64,000 bases of DNA. Source: Nigrospora sphaerica. Its lineage: Eukaryota; Ascomycota; Sordariomycetes; Amphisphaeriales; Apiosporaceae. Every line of letters begins with the position of its first letter. The stretch's first letter is position 1. Where the stretch lies: the NCBI GenBank assembly GCA_018287875.1, contig JAGVVL010000018.1:1852501-1916500 (forward strand), read 5' to 3'. Shown here piece by piece: positions 27,146-39,985 of the stretch. The notes under the pieces were generated by a model. The model did not search any database, was not told the DNA's origin, and saw only the letters and a list, made by a program, of their open reading frames with translations. The position numbers were made by a program, and so were the translations under genes.

Positions 27146-28967
27146 AGATGCCGAGGGCCGTCTCCTTCGTCCTCAGCCTCGCATACGATTGCATTGCCTG
27201 TTTCGGGCCCACGTTCAGAACTCGGCGTACGGTTGGCCGGCTCATCAAGGCACAAGCGGTGACTAATGGATAAGGCGTTCAGGTTGTCTTGATATCCCTT
27301 TAACTAGAGAGCATCCGAGCATTTGGAAGCGGCTTCGTGCTTTGTGCATATAGACTTCGGCACTCGCCCTTCTTTCCACCGCGGTGGCTGCTTCCCAGAG
27401 AGAAACCTTCATTTCTTGTAAATACATTCCTCGTCGCGTCGGTGCTCAAAGGGGCACACGCACTTTTTTCATCCACACAAAGTTCAATGTCACACTACCT
27501 GCCGATCAAGCGTGTGTCTCTGTATGTTCAAAGCGTTCAGGCTGCGGCCATCGTAGCTTTTGTAGCTTTCGTAACAAACACTGGCAAAGCCACATTATAC
27601 CATTCTCCAGTCATATGGTACGGCACTCGGTGCAGTAGCCAGCGTCCTAACAGCCAGCCACGCGACCACAGCCCAAAGTGTGTGGTCATGGCTGCTGCAT
27701 AGTTTTTGCATGGCAATAACACAGCATCTTGTTCTTACAGCCCACCATGTCTTGCATCTGCTGCCGGCTGCTGTCACGTGGCGCTCATTCTCTACAACCA
27801 GGGGTAATTATTCTGCCTCAATGCCTTTACCAACCACTACCACCTTCTCGTGGCTTGTGTCAGTCGTTGGCTCGTTTGGCTCGGCTGGCGTCCGATGGTT
27901 TTTGAAGCAAGGTCAGCAGCACTCCCACCGCCCCTGGTTGCGTCTTCGTCTTCGCCTTGCCGGCCGTCACCCGTGATGAAGTGGCGTCCCTATTGTCTCC
28001 GCGGCGCTCTCTCGCCGGCGGCACCCTGGGTTGGGGGCTTGACATAAGGGACTTGCATCGCCACGGCCTTCTCTCGTTGCATAGATCGCCCTCTGCGGTC
28101 AGTGGTGGCAGAAGACGTCCGGATAACGTGCTAAGCAGGCCGCCCCAGGCACGTGGAGGCCTCGACACCGAGGGTCGTTGGCGGGCTGAAGCGCGATTGC
28201 GGGGTGGGTTATGAATATGTGGCTTTCGATCGTGGCCTTGCTTCCGTCTAGGCTACCACGCTCGCTACTGTTTCCGACCCGGCACACTGGTCCCGGCTCA
28301 AGTGCCATTGGGAAAAATCTTCATTATGACCTACCTCAGCGGTCACTAGAGGTATATAGCTACTTAGAGAGGTACCTAAGAAGAATCTGAAGGCGAGGAG
28401 GATGATTTATGTGGGCCTCAAGCCCTGGCGCCAAGCATGAAGGCTGTGGTAGGCAGCTGTCACATGATTGACTCATCACCTGGAGAGCAGAACGTAAAAA
28501 ACTCTGTGGGGGCCGTTTGTTTCCGTGGTTGCTAACCTCCGGTATCCATGCTGGATACCGGCTCCCATACCTAAGGATGCTGAAGAGGCACTCTGGGTTT
28601 TGATGAGGAGGCGCGCAATTCATGACCCAATCATTGCCCGCATCTCATATTGGGTACATAGGCACCGGACGGGTTAGGTATCTATCCGTGTCGGGCCGTC
28701 AAGGCTGGTTGGGTTCCGGGTCGGGCCACCGCCACCAGGGATACTGCTGTTTTCTTGCTCGTTATGCCGACCTACCTCGCCTACCCACGAGAACTCAACG
28801 ATGCTTGCGGACACGTCCTAAGAGTTTCTGGGAAAAAAAGACATAGCCGGAGAGGGTAAATACAAATCAACAGCTAACTTAGGCGGTCGTATTGAGTGTC
28901 TAGGTAGGGTGTAGGTACTGGGCCAGTAAGAGGTACGTAGAGAGTCAAGTGGTGGGTGGGTAATGAG

Positions 28968-28992
28968 AAGTAGGTAGTAGTGGTACCTACTT
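28968..28992. repeat. Perfect inverted repeat of the GTAGGTA word
   Basis: Arms AAGTAGGTA and TACCTACTT (9 bp each) are separated by 7 bases, so a stable hairpin can form on either strand. Further GTAGGTA words surround it. Confidence 0.8.
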
Positions 28993-29796
28993 ACACACAA
29001 TGCTTGGGTTTTCGCAATGCACCTAGCAACCATCGGCCTGGTGACTGGGGGCCTTTGTTTGTTTTCTTTTTTTTTGTTTCCCCTTCCGATACCATCATAA
29101 CAAAGGCGACGACCCAGCTGCCTCATGGGCGCTTATTGATCCGTCGCAGCGCACCCGCTGTAGATGAATTGCCGAGGAAGCAGTTAAAAACCGTGGTGGG
29201 CGGACGGGCAAAATGGAGGTACTTCCCGCTTGCTGTGTCTCGACGTTTGCCGTGGGATGGATGCCGACTGCCTCCGCCAGACTTATCTTCTCGCTTCTCG
29301 CCCGGCTCCCGACGCACCCATTCTCGCCATCCAATTGAACGGAAGCAGGTGAGCGAGAACGGAGAGAAAGATGCAGAAAGGCAGCGGCTACTACGGGTGT
29401 ACTTGCAGTATTAAGAGGTCAACCCGCGCCCCTTTCGCCTACCTGAGCATAGGGCAGGAGGGTTAAAAAATCAGGCAGGGTCGCCTAGTCGTCGCAATAG
29501 GGTTCCATGGCCTTCTTCTCGTTTCATGTGCCCTGATGTAGGCTGTCGACGGTAGGCGCTGGAGTGAGGCAAGCTGATTTCGAGGGCAACGCGAACCCGT
29601 TCACAAGGCGGTACCCGGGGGTAAAGTGGGATGGGAGAGGTACATGACCGCATTCCATTGGGGGCTCCCACGCGGCCATCCGCCGCTCACTCACGCACTG
29701 GGTTACTCTGGACCGACGCCGCAAAAGCGCAAGCCCCGCCTTACCCCTCGCATTCTCCAAAGTACCTAACCTGCCTAGTATATATGTTAGTACCAA

Positions 29797-29823
29797 AGGT
29801 AGGTAAGGTAAGTAGGTAGGTAG
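29797..29823 (+). repeat. GGTA-type tetranucleotide repeat
   Basis: A run of GGTA/AGTA units upstream of KAP95; similar words recur at 29961-29972. Confidence 0.75.
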
Positions 29824-30400
29824 CATTACGGGCAGCAGTGGTGGTGGCGGCGGAAGCAGCAGCAGCAGCAGGAGCACCCGCAGCAGAAGCGCCCGCAGCA
29901 CCCACCGAGAACCCACCAGCCCGAGCAAACAGCAGGAGCAGTACTCGGGGGGGGGTGAGAGTAGGTAGGTAGTGTGTGTGCCCGGCACCAGCACCCACCC
30001 ACCCACCAACAGCACCAGTACCGGCAGCACGGGCAGCACCGAACAACAGAGAGGACAATCGACCATCTCTGCTTTTGAAGGCCCGGTGGGTGGACGCACG
30101 CTTCAGATTTCTCAATCCTCCCCGTCCCCTTCATCCAGGCCATCCACCAACACGGCGGTCCAAAGCATCGACGCAGGTACAATCACGAAGGCAGTTACAT
30201 CTCCGCAGGCCGACTGCCCGTCACTTGCCATCCCTATTTCCTACTCTCTTCCTCGCTCGCACCACATCCCACCATCGCCTCATCATCCCCCGCTTTCCAC
30301 CACCCAGAGCGCCCTCCAACAACACCACCGCCGCCGCCACCCGTCCTGGATAGTCACCACCGAAGCCCTTCTTCGCAGGACAGCCTGTTGAACAGACAAG

Positions 30401-33400
30401 ATGGCTGAAAACGGTGGTATCAACACTGTCCTCAGCAACTCGCTGTCGCCTGGTAAGAAAAACTACTCCCCCCCCCCGCCCGAGCCGTCTTTTCGCTGGG
30501 CTTCCCCCTCCGAGGTGCGAAGTCCGCCGCCTCGCCGGCGCCCCCATGCTCTCTTGACCCTCTCTGGCCGGCTTGGCTCGAACACGGCTGACCCTCTTCC
30601 GTAGACGCAGCTACGCGAAACGCCGCCGAGTTGCAGCTCACCCAGGCCGCCGAGGGCAACTTCGTAAGTTCCACCGCCACGCCGTCGCCGATGCTGCCAA
30701 GGGACCGCCCGTTGCTAACAGCCTGATCGCAGCCGCTATACCTGGTGACCCTAGTCCAGGCCCTTGCCGACGACAATGTCGACGGCACCATCCGTGTGGC
30801 AGCCGGTCTCGCTCTTAAAAATGCTTTCTCGACCCGCGAGTTCTCGCGACAACACGAGCTGCAGGCCAAGTGGCTGCAGCATACCGACCAAGAAACCAAG
30901 ACCCGAGTGAAGACGCTTGCTTTCCAGACCCTCTCCTCCAGCAATGCGCAAGCCGGCCACGCCGCCGCTCAGGTCATCGCGGCCATCGCCACCATCGAGC
31001 TGCCGCGCGACCAGTGGCCCGACCTGATGTCCACTCTGGTGCAAAATGTCAGCACCGGCGAGGCACACCAGAAGAAGGCCTCTCTGGCGTGTCTGGGCTA
31101 CATCTGCGAGAGCCAGGACACTGAGCTGCGGGCTGCTCTCATGACCCACTCCAACGCCATCCTGACGGCTGTTGTCCAGGGCGCCCGCAAGGAGGAGACG
31201 AACAGCGAGGTCCGCTTGTCCGCCATCTCGGCTCTCGGCGACTCCCTTGACTTCGTGGGAAGCAACTTCAAGCACGAGGGCGAGCGCAACTACATCATGC
31301 AGGTTGTCTGTGAGGCCACGCAGGCCGACGACACACGCATACAGCAAGGCGCGTTCGGCTGCCTCAACCGCATCATGGCTCTCTACTACGAGAACATGCG
31401 TTTCTACATGGAGAAGGCCCTGTTCGGCCTGACCATCCTGGGCATGAAGAACGAGGACGAAGATGTTGCCAAGCTCGCCGTCGAGTTCTGGAGCACTGTC
31501 TGCGAAGAAGAGATCAACATCGAAGAGGACAATGCACAGGTGGAGAGCTCGGATCAGATGCGTCCCTTCTATAACTTCGCGAGAGTCGCTACCAACGAGG
31601 TCGTGCCCACCTTGTTGGTCCTCCTCACCAAGCAGGATGAGGACGCCGCCGACGACGAATACAACCTGTCCCGCGCTGCGTACCAGAGCTTGCAGCTGTA
31701 TGCTCAGGCTGTCGGCCCCAACATCATCCCCCCTGTCATTCAGTTTGTCGAGGCAAACCTTCGGTCTGAGGACTGGCATTTCCGGGAGGCCGCTGTGGCC
31801 GCTTTCGGCGCCATCATGGAGGGTCCTGACGAGAAGGTGCTGGATCCCATCGTGAAGCAGGCGCTTCCGGTGCTGATCACCATGATGGACGACAGCTCCA
31901 CGCACGTCAAGGACTCGACCGCGTACGCCCTTGGTCGCATCACTGAGAACTGCTCCGAGGCCATTGACCCCAACACTCACCTCAACCCCTTGATTCGATC
32001 GCTGTTTGCCGGCGTGCATGACTCCAAGATGGCCAGCTCTTGCTGCTGGGCTCTGATGAACCTGGCTGAGCGTTTCTCGGGCGATTTGGATGCTTCCAGC
32101 AACCCTCTGACCCCCCACTTCAACGAGAGCGTCAGCACTCTGCTGAACGTGACGTCGCGCGCTGATGCCGAGACGACGGTCCGTACCACGGCCTACGAGG
32201 TTCTCAGCGCCTTCGTCCAGCATGCCGCCACCGAAAGCTTCCCGGCCATTGCGTCCCTGTCGGACGTTGTTCTGAAGCGCCTGGAGGAGACCATCCCTCT
32301 GCAGAGCCAAGTGGTCAGCATTGAGGACAAGATTGCGCTCGAGGAGATGCAGACCAGCCTTAACACGGTTCTCCAAGCCATTATTCAGAGACTGGACAAG
32401 GAAATCACTCCGCAGGGCGACCGCATCATGCAGATCTCTTTGCAGATTCTGAACACAGTTGGTGCCAAGTCGGCCGTGCCGGAAGCCATCTTTGCCACGG
32501 TCAGCGGACTGTCTAACGCCATGGAGGAGGAGTTTGCTAAGTACATGGATGCGTTCGCGCCGTTCTTGTACAATGCTCTCGGTAACCAAGAGGAGCCCAG
32601 TCTCTGCTCCATGGCTATCGGCCTGGTCAGCGATATCACCCGTTCCATGGCCGAGCGAAGCCAGCCTTACTGCGACAACTTCATGAACTACCTCCTCAAC
32701 AACCTCCGAGTCAGTACTCCCCTTTGCTACCAGTCTGACCAACCTACTTGTTCTAACCTGGATGCGCAGAGCACCGCCTTGGGCAACCAGTTCAAGCCCG
32801 CCATCCTGCAATGCTTCGGTGATATTGCCTGCGCCATCGGCGGCCACTTCGAGACTTACCTATCGGTCGTGGCCCAGGTCCTGCAGCAGGCCGCCAATGT
32901 GACAGCCAGCCCCGAAGGCAGCTATGAGATGTTTGATTACGTCATCTCTCTCCGCGAGGGTATCATGGATGCCTGGAGTGGCATTATTGGCGCCATGAAG
33001 GACAGCGGAAAGAGTAAGTACCCGTTGGATGAGCGTAATGACGGGCTGAACTAACGGCCGTTGCAGCCCAAGCCCTCCAGCCCTTCGTTCAGTCCATCTT
33101 CCAGATGCTCAACATAATATCGCAAGACATGAACCGCAGCGAGGCTCTGATGCGATCGTCTATGGGCGTCATCGGGTAAGTACATCGAAGCATCACTGGG
33201 GCTGGACCTGTCGCTAAATATGTTCTCTAGCGACCTGGCCGACGCTTACCCGGGCGGCGAGCTTGTTGACATGTTCCGATCCGACTGGTTGACGGCCATG
33301 ATTCGGGAGACGAAGACCAACAGCGAATTCCAAGGTCGCACCAAGGACACGGCTCGCTGGGCTCGAGAGCAGGTCAAGCGCCAGATCGGTGGCCAGCAAG

Positions 33401-33420
33401 CCGTCATGCAGCAGACTTGA
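30401..33420 (+). CDS. KAP95: Importin subunit beta-1 (karyopherin Kap95)
   Basis: Six exons: 30401-30452, 30605-30663, 30733-32709, 32770-33013, 33067-33175 and 33231-33420. Donors are GTAAGA, GTAAGT, GTCAGT, GTAAGT and GTAAGT. The product is 876 residues, the usual length for importin beta. The start (MAENGGINTVLSNSLSP) leads into an importin-beta N-terminal domain, followed by HEAT repeats through the whole protein. These include the acidic loop region (EEEINIEEDNAQVESSDQ) and the HEAT helices around ALMNLAERFS. Kap95 carries the importin-alpha/NLS cargo complex through nuclear pores and releases it on Ran-GTP. The fourth exon is preceded by a 60-bp in-frame intron (32710-32769) without stops, so retention would add 20 residues. 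I spliced it because NNLR-STALGN restores family sequence. Confidence 0.95.
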
Positions 33421-34827
33421 GCGCACCAGCTCGTGGTCGGACGGACTTTGAACGCAGACCCAAGCTTGATGCCGATCTGGAACGCAAGCCAGATCTTCTC
33501 CAGTTGATTCCATTCCCGCCAATGCCTCTTCCGCGACAACCGAGCCAGCCTGAACCGTGGAAGACATCACCCACCCACCTCCTGCCTCATTTTCACAGCA
33601 CTCTCTGCTCTGTCCACTGCGGGCACGAGACATTGTGTATATAGACCCATTGCCACAGCCCGATAATCCTATACCCCCCAGTATCCCCCGCACCTCAACG
33701 TCACTACACCATACATTGCAAACAACCCCCCCCCCCCTCCCCCCTACACACACCCACACCCACCCCAACTGCACCCCTTTTGCCTCTGGAGTTCTCGGCT
33801 TTGACCGCGAAACACATGACGGACATGTGTCACAGCTAGAGAAGATCACGTCATGTACGCCCCGTTCTGCACCAGCAGCGGGACCACGAAGTCATGTAAG
33901 AGAGATGAGGAGACGACCCGAGGAAGACAAGGCTCGCGAGCCTGTTCAAGTGAACAGCCGCTTGAGGATAAACGCCTGACGAGGGTCACGGCGGCTCGTG
34001 CGGCGGCTGCGCGGCGGAGCTGGGGAGAGAAGGTGCTTCTCCTACGCTTACTGGGACGGCGGATCGATGGCTGCCCCGGTGGGTGATGACTCGACTGATC
34101 CAGGTTTCTCAGAGAAACAATGGCTCGCCCGGATTTGTCGTCCGTTTAGACGGCACCATGGGCGAATGAAGCGTATGGAATGCTCCGGTAGCCCAGTGCT
34201 CCGATAACAAGAATAAAGCCGTTTCCCCCTAACGCTTGCGAGCAGTTGCACTTTGGTATCTGTGCCGTGTAATCCGCTCTGCTCTGCCTTGTATATTGTA
34301 CGCTGTCAATGTAAAGTATTTACCGGACCGAGCAGAGCGTGTTGGCAACCGGCTGTTGGCTGTTGTTTACTAGGCCCTCCTTACCACCGTGATCAAGAGG
34401 CCTCTGGGCCCTTTCTAATCGCGTGTGGCCGTCATGCACATCCCTTACATGAAACGGCGCTGAAGCCACGCTCACGGTTTGTTCATTTGTCCTTTGTGTA
34501 CACAAGCTTCTTCGTATATAAGATGATGTGCAGAGTAGCGACCATTGCATTCGACTTGTTGCCCCACCCCCCCGAAACATGAAGTTTTCCCGCGCAATTC
34601 AAGGTTTCCGCGATTTCCAAACAAGACTCGGAACAGGGTATATAAACGACATCAGTCATATGCCTAAATAGCCGTAAAAGGCCCGAGATTAATTCCTTCC
34701 GAAAGCAAGATGGAGAAAAGGCCCCCCTCCCAAAAAAAAAGAAAAAGATGAAGAAAAAGACCGGAACGACTCAAGCCGCGATGGCGGTGACGTCATCCTT
34801 CCCACTACCACGCCATCCGCCGGCGGC
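33421..34827. other. Convergent spacer, KAP95 to Zn-cluster regulator
   Basis: Contains the 3' untranslated regions of two convergent genes. A C-rich and CA-rich stretch lies at about 33722-33776, and an A-rich purine stretch at about 34731-34760. No coding signal is seen. Confidence 0.6.
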
Positions 34828-35059
34828 TCACGGCGTGTGGGACGGAACGTCGTTCAGGTTATAAGGGTACAGGGGGGCGGCGGCGTCGGGGGCGCTCCAA
34901 TTGGGGTCCATCCACTGCTGGAGGTGGTAGTTGAAGCCGTCGTTCATGGCGATGGGCATGGGCGTCGCCGCAAAGTCGGGCAAAAAGGCAGGCGGGTATG
35001 GGTCCGCGGGGGAGCCCACGTGCTGGCCGGCCTGGTGGAGGGCGCAGAAGCCACCGTAC

Positions 35060-35095
<36 letters not shown>

Positions 35096-38032
35096 GGATG
35101 GCCCTGCGGCGTGGTGGGTGGCATGGCAAACGATGGGAGGTCGGGCGGAGCGTGCTGTTGTGTCTGGTGAGCGTGGTGGGTGTGCTGGTGATGAGAATGG
35201 CCCGGCCCAGGGGTCATCGAAGAAGGCACTGGGGTAACGTGGCCGGGCATCAGTGGCTGGTGGATATGGTGCGGAAGCACCTGCCGTGGCGGTTGCTGCG
35301 GACTGGCGTACTGCGGGAGCGGCGGCGGCGGGAGCGAGGGCGGCGGCGCCGGCCGGGCCAAGCTGGGCTGCGGTGGTTGCAACGGAGGGAGCTGGGCCGG
35401 TTCGGGCTCCGGTTCGGGCCGGGTCGCGGCCGTCTTCTGGCCCTGCAAGTTGAAGGGCGCGGACCGCGGGGACAGGATCCCTGGCAGCTTGTTCGTCCAA
35501 GGCGATGTCGACACCGGAGGATGCAAAAGCGCGTAGGGTTGAGGGTCTCTCTGTGGGCAAGTAAGGTAAGCTTAGGTCAGGCTGCAACGAACTGCTGGGA
35601 GCGACTTGAGATGTGCGACTTACACCGTCCGTCATGGAGCCCCCTTCATACACCTTGGCCGTGCTCGTGTCGCCGCGCCATTTCTTCAGCCCCTGCAGCC
35701 AGCTGGACGCAAGGGGCCAGATGGTCATGGCCAGCTCCAGAATGGCGACGGTTCGATCGTACATGGTTTCGGGCGAGGGGCCGTTACCAGGCCGTTGGTA
35801 AGGCCACACTACTTCGCTATCAGCATTGCCCGCAGTCTTGGACAGGTGCGGTACGCCTGGAAACCTACAATAGGGAAATTTGATGAGGTAGGATGCGAGC
35901 AAGCCGCAGCTGTATACGCAGAACGACTGTAGGATGTCAGCTAGAGCCCGCTGCTCAGGTGGTCATGAGGGGAGCACGTACCGCCATTTGGGACCCGACC
36001 AGTTCCTCTAAAGGGCGCTCATCGTCGAAGTGGGCATCGATCTGCTCAAAAAGCGACCAGACGTTGGAGAAGAGCTCATCGGCCATCTTCCGATACGTCC
36101 GGGCTGACGTGTCTACCGGCTTCTTGCGCAGAGTATATACCATTCTAACATGCCCTCTCGTCAGCAGCTGTAGCACGCGCAGGCAACGGTCGCCACTCAC
36201 TCTTCCAGGTACGCCTTTCGTAAGACGATGTTGCTCAGCCGCAGGGTGGAGCAGACGTTGGTATACGCCTGATGAGATGCACATTAGCCAGACCCTCTCC
36301 CAGTCGGGCCGTGGGGAGGCACGTGTACGAACCAGGTCCTCGTGGTCTGAACGGTAGCCTTTCAGCAGCTTTTTGTTGAATTTGTGGAAATCGGGTTTCG
36401 CAGCTTCAAACTCGGCCAACTGCCGGGCGATCTTGGCGTAGTCACTGTTGCTGTCGTCGGGGTGGGGGCTTTTCTCGTTGGCAACGGCTCGACGGGCAAC
36501 CAAGCCCCACAGGTGGTGTGTTTGAATGAGGGTTGCGAACAAAGACCGGTCTTTCAGGGAGGTGAGGGCCGGGTTGCGCTCAGCAGGTTTCGTGCCCACA
36601 AGGGCGGCTCGGCTGGGCGGTATCCTCGCCATTTTGAAGTCCTCCTCGTCGCAGGGAAGCAAGGCTGTCACGTCGCTGGAAGCCAACGACACGGGCTTAT
36701 ATGGCCCTGAGTGCAGATTGTCCTGGCCTGGGAATCGGGTGTCAGCTTGTGTTCGTCGAGCACCTACGTTAATGACGCTGTCCAGGCCCCGACTTACTAT
36801 GTAGCATCCACTACGTGAGACACAGGCCAAGGTTAGCTTAGCTTGATAAAAGGGGGACACGCAATAGGCAACGGCCCGCACATGGTGGAAGGGGTTGCGC
36901 TACGGGGCGTGATGCCGTCCGAGGGGAACATATGACATACCATGGTGCGTCGGGCAGACTCAGCCCTGATGATTTCCTCGGGGGTCGAGCTTTGTGTGAT
37001 TCTCTCGTACGTCTCCTCGCGGTGCAGCCTCATCAGCGACGCCATTCTGGTGGCGATGCCCATATTAATCTGCCACTGTTAGTATGCTGCTGTGAGAGCG
37101 GGGCGAGAGGCGGCGTGGGAAACGCACATAGCTGGAGTTGGTCATGCCCATGCCGTGCTGGGCGATGCTCAGCAGGTAGAAGGCTTGGCAGCGCTCAAGG
37201 GTGGGTTTCTGGTAGAGCTCGCGCATGGCTAATTTCTCGGCGCAGCGCGTGAAGAAGTCGACGGCGCTCTCCCTCGAGCTGTCCTGAGCCTCGAAGCGCT
37301 TGCTGAAACGGGCCGAGATGCTCAGAATGCTCAGCAGCAGGAAGACGCTGACGCTCTTAGGATCCTGCTCTATCTGCATGGGGAAGCGCTCTTTGGGAAT
37401 GAAACCGAGCTGGAAGTAGTGCAGCGTGAAGTCCACGACGCTCTCCTTGACTATGTTCACGTCGGGAAGCAGCGCCCAGTCGTCATCCTCCCATTTCGGG
37501 GCCTTGGTGGACACCAAGCTGCCTTGGAGCAGGCTGGGCGAGGCGACGGATTCCCTCTTCACCCTTGGGACCTCGGCCTTGGGCCTCCTGTCGGTCCGCT
37601 GACGCGGATGGCGGAACTGGCGGTCCTGGTCCGATTCACCGCGGGTTGGAAAGACGCTTTGGACAGGTCAGCAGGAGGCACGGCAGGCCAGTACGCAGGG
37701 CGAGGCGCGCCTGGCGGCGGGGGCGGCAACAATTACCATTCTTCGGGTACGCCAGCCTCGAGGCAGGACTTGCACGGGGGGTTCCTTTCGTGGAGGCATT
37801 TGCTCCTCATGCGGCGACATCTAGCACACACTCAAGGCTTAGTCAAGATTGGTCTGCGGGCCGAGGTGGCGGGCATTGAGATTTACCTCCGGCAGGCAAT
37901 CGGTGCTCTCCGCTTGATGGGAGCGGCCTGCTGATCGTGACCGGCAGGCGGCACCGATTGCTGTGGGGACGGAAATCTGACCGACGAGTCGTTGTCGGGC
38001 CCGGAAACGGGCGACATGTCCATGCTGTCCAT
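34828..38032 (-). CDS. Zn(II)2Cys6 fungal transcription factor with polyglutamine tract
   Basis: Ten exons join without frame break into 850 residues: 37887-38032, 37737-37820, 37128-37656, 36941-37069, 36798-36810, 36333-36727, 36201-36268, 35982-36144, 35624-35926 and 34828-35550. The zinc cluster is assembled from three exons (IACRRCRRMRSKC, then PPCKSC, then EEC) with spacing C-x2-C-x6-C-x7-C-x2-C-x8-C. The middle is a fungal_trans-type domain (DFTLHYFQLGF, RRTM-WMLHSQDNLHSGP, LLPCDEEDF). The C-terminus is Pro/His/Gln-rich with 11 consecutive Gln. It is a nuclear DNA-binding regulator; target genes cannot be read from sequence. The IACRRCRR...RHPR signature could be compared with COL-26/BglR-type regulators, but I do not claim that identity. 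I took the start at the first in-frame ATG (MDSMDMSP); an upstream exon is possible. Confidence 0.87.
35061..35095 (-). repeat. CAG trinucleotide repeat encoding polyglutamine
   Basis: A near-pure CAG run (minus strand) inside the last exon of the Zn-cluster regulator encodes 11 Gln. It is likely to vary in length between strains. Confidence 0.9.
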
Positions 38033-39954
38033 GGATTGGGGGTAGTTTGACGGCTGCTTGCGTGCTGAAAGTGCCGACGAGGGCGCGTTCCGGAGGGCTG
38101 GGTTTTTGCCAGCGTCTTTGGATGCCAACGGGGGAGAAGGGGAAAAGAGAGCAAGCAGCCGGGTCCCCGTCTCTCGCGGTGGTGAGGCGAGGTACCTCTT
38201 TGAGTATGTGGGCGTGTCGGACGTGTGCAGTAGGTACAGTACGTATGTATGTATGTACGCACAAGGCTGCCGGGCTATACGGAGGGGGGGACAGCGCAGA
38301 AGTGACGGGGTATGCGTGACGGTGCTGCTACCAACTGGATGGACGGGACGGACTTGGTGTAGGGATCCAGACTGGGTGCTTTTTGCTGTGCGGGCAGGTC
38401 ATGCACCGACGAGCCTTCCTGTGCATGGGGTAGGTACTAGGTAGGTAACTGATTGATCTCTGCTTGTCGCCGGGGGTGCGTGCGGCCGCCGCTGTTGCTG
38501 CTGCTGCTATTGGAAGCCAGGCTCGCAAGAATAGCAGTAGGATCTACCGGTAAGAGAGGTTACTCGGTCCCATAAGGGCGGTACAGCCAGCCACGCAATC
38601 GGCGGCGGAGGAGGCTCCGGCAGCGGATAGGCCGAGTCGCAGGATGGGGCCAATCGCAAGGACGGGAACCGAGGTTCGCGGGGGGGGGAAGAAAGGGGAG
38701 CTGGAGCGATCACTCGATGGTCACTACAAAGAATTATTCAGCAGCGCCAGATTAAACCCGCCGTCAGATCTATCTGACCCGTTACTTTCTCCCCGTTGTG
38801 CGCGCTGGCAGAGATTGGATAGGCCCACCTGTGGCAGATCGATGGATGGACCGGGGAAGAAACGGGAAAAGAAAGCAAAAAGCTGGGACCACACGCCGGG
38901 CCGCTGTACGTGACGGCTGATGAGCTCGAGAATGGGAGGGGCAAGGCTGGGATCCGGCTGGACCGGCTGGGATGGATGGATGGATTCCCACTCAATTGCG
39001 TTGAATACTGTGTGTAAGTTGGGGTGGGAAATCGAGGGTGGGGTGAACGCGAGAGGTCCCCTCTCCCGATCCAGAGGCAGGAGGGAAACCACTTCGTAAT
39101 GTACATTCGGTGAAGGTAGGCGTCCTCGCTCTCACTCACTCTCTGTCCGCCTCTGTCCACGCGCCTACTTACCTTATTACCCACTACTACTACGACAACA
39201 ATAACTACTCACATATGCACGTACTGCTACTACATCGGGCCCTCCCCCCTTTTCTTGCTATTTTGCCTCCACGACTATAGTCGGGGACACGAGTGCTCAC
39301 TTACCCAACCTAGCACCTTGGACCTAGATCATCGCCATCATGTCCCCCTACTCTATTCACCCCTCAACCCCTTCCCCGTGCTTACCGTCATCAACCATTG
39401 CCACTTGGTTGCCCGGCGTGCGGATCTCTTCGTTTCCCCCGTTAGGTAACTAGATGGGGAGGGGATGCTGGCGAGGCTGGTTGGATGCCCATCCTGCTGC
39501 GACTCAAGTTTGGCCCCCCCAAAACGCTGGTCACCCACCCGCGATGGCCCGCCACAGGACAAAAAGCTGAGAAGCGTCCATATTAGGTAGATGTTGATCA
39601 TCGAATGATGCCACACCAATCAGCCCAACCCACGCGGTCTGGGCGTTCATCACGAGCCCGCTGGCGAGTCGGTCAACCACAAGCCTTTTGCATTTGCCTG
39701 CTGCTCGGCCGGCGTCCCTGTTGGAGACCAACCGGCGCGCGGCACTTGCTTTTGGGCCCCTGGTTTTCTCTGGTCCTCCCCCCCAACTCAGCGCCGGGTC
39801 AGCTGGCCGGAGCCAGAACCAGAGCGAGAGCCAGGCCGAGAGCCTGGCAACATGGTCGGGAGTCTTCTGGAAGCCCAGACTTGGACGGGCCGAGGGAGGG
39901 GGCCACAATCGGATCCCGAACTGCCCTGACCCTGGAAGAGGGAGCGAGCGAGGG

Positions 39955-39985
<31 letters not shown>

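Larger units (their letters stand above)
27146..30400. other. 3.3-kb spacer, ferric reductase to KAP95
   Basis: No supported gene. The left part holds the reductase 3' end. The middle is rich in TACCTAC/GTAGGTA words, including a perfect hairpin at 28968-28992. The right part (about 30000-30395) alternates CA-rich and CT-rich plus-strand DNA leading into the KAP95 start and is likely its promoter and leader. Confidence 0.6.

Noticed and set aside
30751..32847. 698-residue open frame on the minus strand opposite KAP95
   Set aside because: Produced by GC-biased third positions of KAP95; the plus strand encodes a complete importin beta with matching splice sites.
34837..35883. 348-residue plus-strand frame opposite the Zn-cluster regulator
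   Set aside because: Low-complexity Arg/Gly/Leu sequence containing the complement of the CAG repeat; no start context or motif.
39955..39983. A29 run as a retroposon poly(A) tail
   Set aside because: No target-site duplication, reverse-transcriptase relic or promoter-like element body was found upstream.
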